NCBI GenBank assembly: GCA_041584015.1
Contig: JBFHES010000048.1
Span: 1-19,992, forward strand
Direction of reading: 5' to 3'
Source: JBFHES01 sp041584015
GTDB lineage: Bacteria > Bacteroidota > Bacteroidia > Bacteroidales > M50B96
Length of the DNA: 19,992 bases
The position numbers and the translations under genes were made by a program. Below are positions 7,218 through 15,915 of this stretch, in pieces. Positions within the stretch are counted from its first letter, which is position 1. Each line of letters begins with the position of its first letter. The notes under the pieces were generated by a model. It saw nothing but the letters and a program-made list of their open reading frames with translations, made no database searches and had not been told where the DNA came from.

Positions 7218-10200
7218 ATGAAACTAACTAAACTAAGATTATCAAGCTTATTAATCCTAATATGCATATTTCTGGCTACGCCATATTCCGGAATAAGTCA
7301 ATTTGACCAATGGTATTTTGGGCAATATGCAGGAATAGATTTTTCCAGTGGAAGCCCTGTAGCTACGGTAGGAAGTCTATACACCAACGAAGGCAGCGCC
7401 TCTATCTCGGACGACCAAGGCAATTTATTGTTTTATACTGATGGGATTACTGTTTATAACAGTGTTCATGCTCCAATGTCTGGAAGCTTGGCTTCTTCTC
7501 CTGGAGGTGCTTTAGGAGGTGATCCTTCAGCTACACAGTCGGGTGTTATTGTACCAAAGCCAATGAGTACAACCGAGTATTATATTTTTACAGTTGATGC
7601 AAACACTGGAGCATACGGCCTAAGGCATAGCAAAGTGGATATGAGCCTGAATGGCGGCTTAGGTGATCTTGTTCTTGGTGAAAAGAACATTCCCCTGATC
7701 AATCCATCTGCGGAGAAAATCACAGCAGTACAGCACGCCAACAATATTGACTATTGGGTAATCTCCCACAAATGGGCTAACAACCAATATGTAGCCTATT
7801 TAGTTACCTCAGCAGGTGTTAGCGCAACACCTGTTATTTCACCAGTAGGAGCTGTTATGACTGGAACTTCTGCTGCAGCAAGAGGCTACCTGAAAGCTTC
7901 GCCTTGGGGTAACTATGTGGTAAGTGCCATCGAGGGCTTAGATAAATTTGAACTATTCAATTTTGACAATTCGAATGGTGTTCTAACTTATATTGGATCT
8001 ACCCCTGTATCTCAAAATTATAACGATGCCTATGGCGTGGAATTCTCGGCTAATGAGAATTATTTGTATGGCAGCCAGCGCTGGGGAGATGGAATTTATC
8101 AGTGGGATTTAACACTACCGGCAGCTAATATCTTTAATGCTGCTGCTCAAGTAGGAACGTTAAGCACAAATTATGGAGGTGCACTACAAATGGCTCCTGA
8201 TGGTAAAATTTATTTAGCACGCAATAACCAAGCTTATCTGAGTACTATTAATAATCCATCGAACTATGGGCTTGCCTGCGGTTTTACCGAAATAGGTTTT
8301 AACTTGGCAAGCGGCACCAATTCCAGAGAAGGGCTTCCTAATGGCACTTGGGTGCAAGCAATTCAAAACTTTATTGTAGTAGATGTTGAGGAAGAAACCT
8401 GCATGGGATCTGCTGACGGGTCCATTGAAATTTCTGTTAATACTTCTATCCAGTACGACTCCATCCTGTGGTCTGATGGTTTCACAGGACTAAACAGATA
8501 TGGACTAAGTGCGGGTAGTTATGTAATGGAAATTTATAGTATGGGGGTAAGCTTAAGTAGCCAAACCGTTGTTATTGATTTATCCAATGGATTAAATGTT
8601 AGCTCTCTGATTGCCAATAGTTCAAACGTGAGTCCTAATTCTGGTCTCATCAATCTAAGCGTAACAGGCGGCCAAACTCCTTACACATTCATGTGGAGCA
8701 ACGGGGCTACCAGCCAAAATCTAACGAACCTTTCGGCAGCCACTTATACCGTAACCGTGGTTGACGCAAACTTGTGTGCTTCAGTTACCGATATTACTAT
8801 TGGTGAATCTACCGTTCCTCCTTGGTATGTGGAGTCAACGTCTTCAGTTCACTCAATACTTATTCCAGGCAATGCAACCATCACTTTAAACCAGGATTCT
8901 ATTGAGTTTGGAGATTATCTGGGTGTATTTTACGATTCACTGGGAACATTAGCTTGTGCTGGATATACGCTGTGGGTGCCCTTTAACAATACATTAGAGG
9001 CATATGGAAAAACCGTTTTTGGAGGTGCAACTAATGGTTTTGCAAATGGAGAAGAATTCATTTGGAAGATATGGAAATCAAACGGACAAGAGCTGTTCGC
9101 CAATGCTACCTATGATCCGAGCAAACCGCACCAGCAATTTTTTGCCAATGGCGGTTACAGCGGCCTTCTAACATTAATTGAGGACACAATTCAAGTTTTA
9201 GACTTTACACTTGAAACAACTAACAACAGCTGTTTTGGGGTGTACGATGGTGCAGCTGAACTTGTCAATTTAAGTGGAAACCCGCCGTTCATTATTAATT
9301 GGTCAACCGGAGCAAGTGGTTTACAAATTAACAACCTCACCTATGGGCTCTATCAGGTAACAGTTACCGATCAAGCAGCTTATCCGCAAGTCGTGCAGTT
9401 TGAAATCACAATGCCCGACCAACTTCAGGTAAATTCGAATATATTAAATAGTATTCCTTCACAGGGAATATTAGGCTCCATTCAACTTTTGGCAAATGGA
9501 GGAACTCCTCCATATAGTTATTCATGGTCTAATGGTAGTGCGCTAAGTCAAGTACAAAACCTTTTAACTGGAACATATACTGTAGAAACTACAGATATTA
9601 ACGGATGTAGCCTTGTTACCAGTCATGATATAATTGATATTACCAATGCAACGGATATTGCCGTTACAGCCGCATTCTATAATAATCCAGGCTGCGCACT
9701 TGCATGCAATGGATCAATTGGTTTGCTACCAACTGGCGGAATAGCACCTTATAGCTATCATTGGTCAACAGGCGATACAACCCCTGTTCTTTCTTACTTA
9801 TGTGCGGGTACCTACGACGTAACGGTAATGGGTGCCAATGGCGGAGCAGGCAGTTTTCCATGGACTTATGCAAACACCGGCATCTCGCATACCATACTTG
9901 TTCAGCCTGCCGTGCAGTTTTCCGGATTCACACTTCAACCGGGAGACTACATTGGTGTTTTCTACGATAATCTTGGAACGCCAACCTGTGGTGGTTACAG
10001 CCAGTGGACAGGTGGCTCTATAGCCATTACAGCCTGGGGAGATGATTCATCGACCGGCGACAAGGATGGATTTGACAACGCAGAAACATTTTCATTCCGA
10101 GCCTATAAAGCCAGCAACGGTGTTATTAACCAGTTACTGGTTACCTACAATACCAACATGCCAAATCAAGGTATTTACTACACCAACGGCATGTCTGAAT

Positions 10201-12800
10201 TGCTGACACTTTCGGGTGTGCAACTTTCAGGGCCAACCTTTGCTAATTTATCTTTTACATTAACCGATCCTGCAACGCCTACAATAAGTTCTACTTTATC
10301 CAATTACTTTGGTTACAATATCAGTACACCATCTGCATCAGACGGATCAATTACAATTGATTCATACAGTGGTTTGGTAAGTCCGCTTATTTTTGAATGG
10401 TCTAATGGCCAGGTTGGAGCACAACTTTCAACGATTGATAATTTAAGTTCCGGCATATATTATCTTACCATTACAGGAAATAACGGCTGCTCGCTAGTCG
10501 ACACTTTTTATATTGTAGCTCCTCCGGCCACACCATTTGTAGTAAGCTCTGTTAGCACTAATATAAGCTGTTACGGCTACAACAACGGAACCGTTGACTT
10601 GAATATCACTGGAGGAATTCCACCATATAGTTTTATATGGTCCAACGGAGAGACAACTGAAGATATAGATAATTTATCTACTGGCGTATATACCGTAACC
10701 GTAACGGATAACTATGCTGCTTCCTACGAAGAATCATTCTATATGAATAGTCCGGGTGGATTTCTGTATTTACCTACAATTATACCAGCCAACTCGCTCT
10801 ATGGTACTGATGGAGCCCTACTTGAAAACTACAATAATTTTCCACAACCATACACTTTATTATGGTCCACTGGTGAAACTGCCGCAAACATTACCGGACT
10901 AAGCGCTGGGGATTACTATTTAACAGTTACTGCTAGCAATGGATGCATGCAGGAATTTGAGTATACTGTTGGCTTTAACGATTCAATAATTCCGGTGGCA
11001 CCGGTTACCAGTGACGAAAGCCAATTTATTGAAGATATGCTTGAAGCCCCTTGTGGTGATGTTGATATTTTCAATGCCACGTATACGGGCGATCCATACT
11101 CGTTGGGATATTTCATCAGAGGCAACTCTGCAATGGGGCTCGACAGCGGTATTGTTTTATCAACAGGATATGCAGCTGATATTGTTGGGCCAAATTACAG
11201 CTCATCATTTTCAACAAGCACACTTGGTGGCAGTGACAGTTTGTTAACGGCAAACTTCGGAATTACTACTGATGATGCCGCTGCCATTGAGTTCGATTTC
11301 ACCGCTTGTCAGGATAGTTTTAAACTGGAATACATATTTGGATCGGAAGAATATCCCGAGAATCTGAGCACTAATGACCCCTTCTTAATTCTAATTACTG
11401 GTCCTGCACCTCCGGGACAAGCACCTTATGTAAACCACATTCTATCTACCATCCCGGGAACAAATATTCCTGTAGGGATTCCAACTGTTAATGACACAGC
11501 CAATGCCATATATTACATGGATAACAACCCGGTATTCTCTTACAACACCTTTGGTGAGTTTGATGGTTACACAGTTCCATTCTTTGCCGAAGCTGCCATT
11601 GTTCCTTGCGAAACATATCATGTTAAAATCGTAATTGCCGATGGTGATAATGATTTATACGACAGCGGTATTTTCTTTAAAGCACGATGCGATTGGTCAC
11701 CTTATAGTATGAACGCTTCAATGAACATACAGCATGTAAATTGTAATGCAGAAAACAATGGATCGGCCATTATTGAAAATCTAACAGGAACCCCACCATA
11801 TATATATCAATGGTCAAACGGATTAAGTACCAGCGACACATTACAGAACCTGTATGCAGGAGATTACAATCTGACAGTTTGGGATGCTGACAATCAAGTG
11901 CTCACAATGCCATTTACCATTACAGAACCAGAGGAACTCGTGATTACCGAAACAATCATTAATCCACCTTGCGCTTATACTCTTGGTTCCATAGAAATAA
12001 GCTGTAATGGAGGAACTCCGCCATATACATATAGCTGGAGTGATGGGAGCACACAAACAAACCTTATAGATGTACACGCCGACACCTACGAACTTACCTT
12101 ATCAGATAACAACAATTGTTCTCTTACAAATACCTACACCATAGTAGAACCAGAAGCCATTATTAACAGCATTGAAATATCCCTATGTGAAGGTGAACAA
12201 TACTATTTCAACGGAAACATCATCACCTCGTCCGGGCTTTATACTGATGTTCAGATAAACAGTATGGGCTGCGATAGTTTTGTAATGCTCAATGTAGGAG
12301 TATTCCCTTTGCCAGAAGTTTCGATGGATGCTCCTCTTGAAGATACAGTTGATGTAAATGTCATGTTTATTGATCTTCCGGCCGGATATCCAAGCGGCGG
12401 AACTTATAGTGGCCTTGGCGTAGTTGGATCTACTTTTAGTCCGAGCGATGTAGGATTAGGTACCTACACCATCTATTATGAATACAACAATGGTTTGTGC
12501 TCCAACACCGACTCCATTGAAATTAGTGTTCTAAACATTGAAGGCATTAGCGAAGCAGGTTTGGGAGATTTGATAAATCTATATCCTAATCCCGTGAAGG
12601 ATAAGCTCACAATAGTTTCCGACCTGGCACTAGGCATAAAGCTCTTTAATGTAACCGGACAAGAACTGGAAATAAATACCCATTCACCTCAAGAAAAAGG
12701 CAAACATGAGCTCAACCTATCCGAACTGGCACCCGGAGTTTACTTTATTGAATTACAAAATGAACAAACCAAAATCTGCCATAAAATAATTAAAAATTGA
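7218..12800 (+). CDS. Giant T9SS-secreted SprB-repeat adhesin with choice-of-anchor L domain
   Basis: 1860 residues. The signal peptide ends near Ser27. Residues ~30-400 are the propeller-like domain (WYFGQYAGIDF, LLFYTDGITVYN, VIVPKP, MSLNGGLGD, MAPDGKIYLAR). About ten SprB-type repeats with the pattern PPYxxxWSNG...NLxxGxYxVTVxD lie at ~400-440, 470-525, 667-718, 748-798, 821-878, 1040-1095, 1114-1171, 1205-1252, 1507-1563 and 1584-1641. Two copies of an unnamed module interrupt them (~534-655 and ~880-1001; cores start at Gly565 and Gly909). A choice-of-anchor L domain occupies ~1265-1491 (GIVLSTGYA, EYIFGSEEYPE, VKIVIADGDNDLYDSGIF). The T9SS type A sorting domain covers ~1783-1860 (NLYPNPVKDKL, APGVYFIEL, final KIIKN). 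The gene is the second of an operon with its paralogue. It is expected to be exported across the outer membrane and anchored at the surface. SprB repeats suggest a role in adhesion or gliding-type surface interaction, which is inference. Confidence 0.87.
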   Translation: MKLTKLRLSSLLILICIFLATPYSGISQFDQWYFGQYAGIDFSSGSPVATVGSLYTNEGSASISDDQGNLLFYTDGITVYNSVHAPMSGSLASSPGGALGGDPSATQSGVIVPKPMSTTEYYIFTVDANTGAYGLRHSKVDMSLNGGLGDLVLGEKNIPLINPSAEKITAVQHANNIDYWVISHKWANNQYVAYLVTSAGVSATPVISPVGAVMTGTSAAARGYLKASPWGNYVVSAIEGLDKFELFNFDNSNGVLTYIGSTPVSQNYNDAYGVEFSANENYLYGSQRWGDGIYQWDLTLPAANIFNAAAQVGTLSTNYGGALQMAPDGKIYLARNNQAYLSTINNPSNYGLACGFTEIGFNLASGTNSREGLPNGTWVQAIQNFIVVDVEEETCMGSADGSIEISVNTSIQYDSILWSDGFTGLNRYGLSAGSYVMEIYSMGVSLSSQTVVIDLSNGLNVSSLIANSSNVSPNSGLINLSVTGGQTPYTFMWSNGATSQNLTNLSAATYTVTVVDANLCASVTDITIGESTVPPWYVESTSSVHSILIPGNATITLNQDSIEFGDYLGVFYDSLGTLACAGYTLWVPFNNTLEAYGKTVFGGATNGFANGEEFIWKIWKSNGQELFANATYDPSKPHQQFFANGGYSGLLTLIEDTIQVLDFTLETTNNSCFGVYDGAAELVNLSGNPPFIINWSTGASGLQINNLTYGLYQVTVTDQAAYPQVVQFEITMPDQLQVNSNILNSIPSQGILGSIQLLANGGTPPYSYSWSNGSALSQVQNLLTGTYTVETTDINGCSLVTSHDIIDITNATDIAVTAAFYNNPGCALACNGSIGLLPTGGIAPYSYHWSTGDTTPVLSYLCAGTYDVTVMGANGGAGSFPWTYANTGISHTILVQPAVQFSGFTLQPGDYIGVFYDNLGTPTCGGYSQWTGGSIAITAWGDDSSTGDKDGFDNAETFSFRAYKASNGVINQLLVTYNTNMPNQGIYYTNGMSELLTLSGVQLSGPTFANLSFTLTDPATPTISSTLSNYFGYNISTPSASDGSITIDSYSGLVSPLIFEWSNGQVGAQLSTIDNLSSGIYYLTITGNNGCSLVDTFYIVAPPATPFVVSSVSTNISCYGYNNGTVDLNITGGIPPYSFIWSNGETTEDIDNLSTGVYTVTVTDNYAASYEESFYMNSPGGFLYLPTIIPANSLYGTDGALLENYNNFPQPYTLLWSTGETAANITGLSAGDYYLTVTASNGCMQEFEYTVGFNDSIIPVAPVTSDESQFIEDMLEAPCGDVDIFNATYTGDPYSLGYFIRGNSAMGLDSGIVLSTGYAADIVGPNYSSSFSTSTLGGSDSLLTANFGITTDDAAAIEFDFTACQDSFKLEYIFGSEEYPENLSTNDPFLILITGPAPPGQAPYVNHILSTIPGTNIPVGIPTVNDTANAIYYMDNNPVFSYNTFGEFDGYTVPFFAEAAIVPCETYHVKIVIADGDNDLYDSGIFFKARCDWSPYSMNASMNIQHVNCNAENNGSAIIENLTGTPPYIYQWSNGLSTSDTLQNLYAGDYNLTVWDADNQVLTMPFTITEPEELVITETIINPPCAYTLGSIEISCNGGTPPYTYSWSDGSTQTNLIDVHADTYELTLSDNNNCSLTNTYTIVEPEAIINSIEISLCEGEQYYFNGNIITSSGLYTDVQINSMGCDSFVMLNVGVFPLPEVSMDAPLEDTVDVNVMFIDLPAGYPSGGTYSGLGVVGSTFSPSDVGLGTYTIYYEYNNGLCSNTDSIEISVLNIEGISEAGLGDLINLYPNPVKDKLTIVSDLALGIKLFNVTGQELEINTHSPQEKGKHELNLSELAPGVYFIELQNEQTKICHKIIKN

Positions 12801-12830
12801 TTTTTTGCTAAATACTTTACATTCATCACT

Positions 12831-12861
12831 AGCCCTGCCATTTTACTGGTGGGGCTTTTTG
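12831..12861 (+). terminator. Intrinsic terminator of the surface-protein operon
   Basis: AGCCCTGCCA (12831-12840) pairs with TGGTGGGGCT (12847-12856) over 10 positions with two G-T wobbles and a 6-base loop, followed by TTTTG. It lies 30 bases past the stop at 12800. The minus strand lacks a T-run after the stem, so it serves only the plus-strand operon. Confidence 0.85.
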
Positions 12862-12911
12862 TTGAAATCAAACTCAAACCCGCGGTTTGATAATTTTCTT
12901 GGAGTCTAAGA

Positions 12912-15632
12912 TTAAATCACCTTCTCAACATTCATAAACGCCAATAGCTTAGTAATCGATTTAGCTTTATTCTTTTTCCAAAAACTATATTGTAACGGTA
13001 AGCAATTAATACCTGTTCTTCCCAGAGTTTTATATCGCTCTAAGCTAAATGAATCAATGAATTGCCCAGGATATCCAACCAAATCAATGAAGTAGTTTAT
13101 TCCATTATGAGTAACTAGAATATCCAATACAGACCCGGCTACTGGATAACCGCACTTAATATTTTCGAGGTCATATTTTTTAAGAACCTCAACCACTTCA
13201 TTTTGGAATCCATCGGCAATCATTTCATCTGCATCATAATGCTGATAGTTTTTAATAAAAGAGAGATACTCAGCGAATAAAGACTCCTGTTTCAAATCGA
13301 TTTCCTTAATTGAAGTAAAAACATATTGAAACGATTTTGCTCGTGTAATGGCAACATTCATAACCTCCGGTTTATTTAAATGAATAAATGCAGAATGATG
13401 CGTGTCTTTGCAAACGGTAAAAGAAAGTAAGATAATTTCCCGCTCCGATCCCTGAAAACTATATGGTGTTCCACAAAGTAGGTTAAATCGTTTAATAGTT
13501 TTTAAGTCGAAACGTCTACGTACCAAGCTGTTGATGTAATTCACCTGACTGCTAAATGGTGCAATAATACCTACCGATGGTACTTCAATGGTGTACTTAT
13601 AATCTTTAATTATCTCCTCAAATTTATTAATTAATGAGTTTGCCTCAACTCTATTCACTCCGTCAGAATTTCTCTTTCCATCCTCAACATAAATCAACTC
13701 AATTTGCGAATGACTTGTAAATTCTGGAGTTGACTTAATAATCTCTAGTTGATTTTCGTAAAAGTGTTTATTGCTGAATTGAATTATTGAAGGAGTAGAT
13801 CTGAAATGTTCTCTTAGAAAAGTAAGCTGCTCCTGAAGTTGAATCTTTGATACGAAAAGATCAAGAATACTGCGATCTCGATAATCAAACATTTTATCAG
13901 TTGGCAGTTGATACTTAAGTTGCAACGAGTTTTGCTGGTACCTTGACACGAATGAATAATGCTTGAGCTGATTAGGGTCCCCGGCAATAATAACTTTTTT
14001 AGCACGATAGATTGCTGGCAAAGCGGAAGCTATATCACACTGTGTTGACTCATCAATAATTACCAAATCGAAAATTTCTTTATGCAGAGGTAACACAGAA
14101 TTTAAATCGGAAAGATGTGCCAACCAGATTGGAAATACAGAAATTATATTCTCATAATTTATTGATGCAAGAGATTGCTTAAATTCAGAGAAACTATTTA
14201 AATCTAAACCATCATAATATTTCACTAAATCAGCTCTATAGTTGGTCGAACTAATTCTTATATTCTCTTCAATCTTACGTATAGCGTAACAGCGCAGCCT
14301 GGCATCCAGTTTAATAGAAACATCATTAATTTCAGAAAATATATCCCAGATTTCTTCATCAACCTTTGAAACAATGCTTAGCATAAACTTCCTTAATCGA
14401 TCTCCCAAGGTCAAACTATCTTTAAAGCTGAGTTCTGATCTGGTGAGTTCATTTTCGATATGATTTGTGAATTCAGCCTCCAATTTACGAAGTTCATCAC
14501 TAAGTTGCTCAATCTCAATAAACCCAGTACCTCTAGCTCTTTGAGTAATTATCCCACTTAAATATTTACGAAGTTTAGCTTTTAGGCTAATCAAGTATTT
14601 GTTACCGGTTGTATGAATGATATAGTCTTTCAAATAAAAATCATTCTGCAACATCTCACGAATAACCTCAACGGCTTGTTTGGTTTTAGAAACAACCAAA
14701 ACTGTTTTGCCATCAACTACATGATCGGCAACTATTGATGAAATCGTGTATGACTTGCCCGTTCCAGGGGGACCAATAATTACCGAGTTGGTAAATTGCT
14801 TGGCATTATTCAATGCACTAAGTTGATCGGGGTTTAGCCGACTTTGAAATGGACTTGAACCAAAAGGATATTTCCGAACCTCACTGCCTAGTAATTCGTT
14901 TAAGGATTGGTTAAATTCATTACTAGCAGACAAAACTTCAAGATCCTGTAAAACACGTAAAGAGGACGAAGACATTTCAGTAAAAACTGTTCCAGCAGCA
15001 GGAACAACGGTATATTCTTCCTGATGTATTTGTTCAGTTGTGAAATGAGACTTAACTTTTCTACTCGTCCATAAATTTGGATAAAATGCCAAGTCACTAG
15101 AGTTTTGATTGCAAAAATATTTATCCAATAGATTTTTTAACCAAATGGCATTATCGGTATGAGAAGCCAAACGTTCACCGAGTTCTTTAATGAAGAGGTC
15201 CTTAGTGAGACTTTCATTTACCAAATCAAACTTCGACAGGATGGCTCTATTTACAATAAATGATTCTTTTTCAATCTTTAGAAAAACACTATCTTCTGAT
15301 TTCTCAATATTTGCCGGAAACAATAACAAGGGAGCGCAAACTCTTTTGTCTTTTATCAATGGATTGTTAGACTCGCCAAGAACAAAGTAGCAAGCATAGA
15401 ATAACTTCTTTTCGAGTTTATACAATTCAAGCTCAGTTTCTAGTTCCTTAAGCTTTGTATTGCTGTATGGAATGTATGGCATCATTCCATTTGTAAGCTC
15501 CTCTAGTCCATTTGCGAACCACTTGTGTTTGTATTTAGTAGCCAGTATGTTCTCAACAACAAACTCCTTATAATCTAACTTATAGCAATCACGAAAATAA
15601 TTATAAAAGTCTTTGGCTATCGGAGTATTCAT
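12912..15632 (-). CDS. Superfamily 1 (Upf1/Dna2-like) helicase with nuclease-like C-terminus
   Basis: 906 residues. The N-terminal ~260 residues resemble the DUF4011-type accessory region (APLLLFPANIEK). The helicase core shows a Q-motif (Gln270), Walker A GPPGTGKS at 287-294, Walker B DEST at 527-530, GDPNQL at 551-556, REHFRS at 607-612, QGSER at 727-731 and NVAITRAK at 759-766 with Arg764 as the likely arginine finger. About 230 residues between Walker A and B include a charged coiled-coil-like insert. The last ~95 residues look like a Vsr/DUF559-type PD-(D/E)xK fold: Glu812, Asp837, then Asp850-Leu-Val852 where D/E-x-K is expected, and ERYKTLGRTG before a Trp. The missing lysine suggests a degenerate nuclease or nucleic-acid binder. 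It should unwind nucleic acid using ATP in the cytoplasm. It stands alone, convergent to the operon on its left and divergent from the CotH-family gene. A role in repair or phage defence is possible but not shown. Confidence 0.82.
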   Translation of the reverse strand: MNTPIAKDFYNYFRDCYKLDYKEFVVENILATKYKHKWFANGLEELTNGMMPYIPYSNTKLKELETELELYKLEKKLFYACYFVLGESNNPLIKDKRVCAPLLLFPANIEKSEDSVFLKIEKESFIVNRAILSKFDLVNESLTKDLFIKELGERLASHTDNAIWLKNLLDKYFCNQNSSDLAFYPNLWTSRKVKSHFTTEQIHQEEYTVVPAAGTVFTEMSSSSLRVLQDLEVLSASNEFNQSLNELLGSEVRKYPFGSSPFQSRLNPDQLSALNNAKQFTNSVIIGPPGTGKSYTISSIVADHVVDGKTVLVVSKTKQAVEVIREMLQNDFYLKDYIIHTTGNKYLISLKAKLRKYLSGIITQRARGTGFIEIEQLSDELRKLEAEFTNHIENELTRSELSFKDSLTLGDRLRKFMLSIVSKVDEEIWDIFSEINDVSIKLDARLRCYAIRKIEENIRISSTNYRADLVKYYDGLDLNSFSEFKQSLASINYENIISVFPIWLAHLSDLNSVLPLHKEIFDLVIIDESTQCDIASALPAIYRAKKVIIAGDPNQLKHYSFVSRYQQNSLQLKYQLPTDKMFDYRDRSILDLFVSKIQLQEQLTFLREHFRSTPSIIQFSNKHFYENQLEIIKSTPEFTSHSQIELIYVEDGKRNSDGVNRVEANSLINKFEEIIKDYKYTIEVPSVGIIAPFSSQVNYINSLVRRRFDLKTIKRFNLLCGTPYSFQGSEREIILLSFTVCKDTHHSAFIHLNKPEVMNVAITRAKSFQYVFTSIKEIDLKQESLFAEYLSFIKNYQHYDADEMIADGFQNEVVEVLKKYDLENIKCGYPVAGSVLDILVTHNGINYFIDLVGYPGQFIDSFSLERYKTLGRTGINCLPLQYSFWKKNKAKSITKLLAFMNVEKVI

Positions 15633-15915
15633 GTGTTTATACGTTGAATTATCAAAAGCCTAAGATAGTATGATTCGTTTATCTTTCGAGCATTTCAATG
15701 CATCGATAACCCTCGGTCCAGATAAAGAGTTTATCATATGCTTTGTTTAAAATAAATCATTAAACCCGAACAATGGTTTGTAGACGAAACCCATTAATTA
15801 GTTGAAAGATCTGCACTATTCGTTGATTTGATTTTTAACTTTCCTGTTCTGGACCTACTTTTAAACCTTTTAATTTTAGAATTGTAGTATTAGACATTCA
15901 ATCAATAAAATAAAT
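15633..15915. other. Divergent intergenic region, mostly featureless
   Basis: These 283 bases separate the helicase gene (minus) from the CotH-family gene (plus) and must carry both promoters. I could not assign either with confidence. The clearest element is a short perfect inverted repeat, GATAAA-GAG-TTTATC at 15721-15735, which could be a regulator site. No ORF, RNA gene or terminator was seen. Confidence 0.4.

Noticed and set aside
9664..12077. Several 60-80 codon frames on both strands inside the giant adhesin gene
   Set aside because: All overlap the long repeat-containing reading frame and have odd compositions; repeat DNA easily produces such shadows.
5500..12150. CRISPR-like array suggested by recurring similar segments
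   Set aside because: The recurrence is at protein level (SprB-type repeats); the DNA copies are diverged, unevenly spaced and in one open reading frame.
12874..12890. TCAAACC-CGC-GGTTTGA hairpin as a terminator for the helicase gene
   Set aside because: The stem is only 7 bp and no T-run follows it on the minus strand.
15715..15855. Inverted repeat GGTCCAGA / TCTGGACC, 125 bases apart, in the helicase-CotH gap
   Set aside because: An 8-base match in a gap of this size is expected by chance, and nothing else links the two sites.
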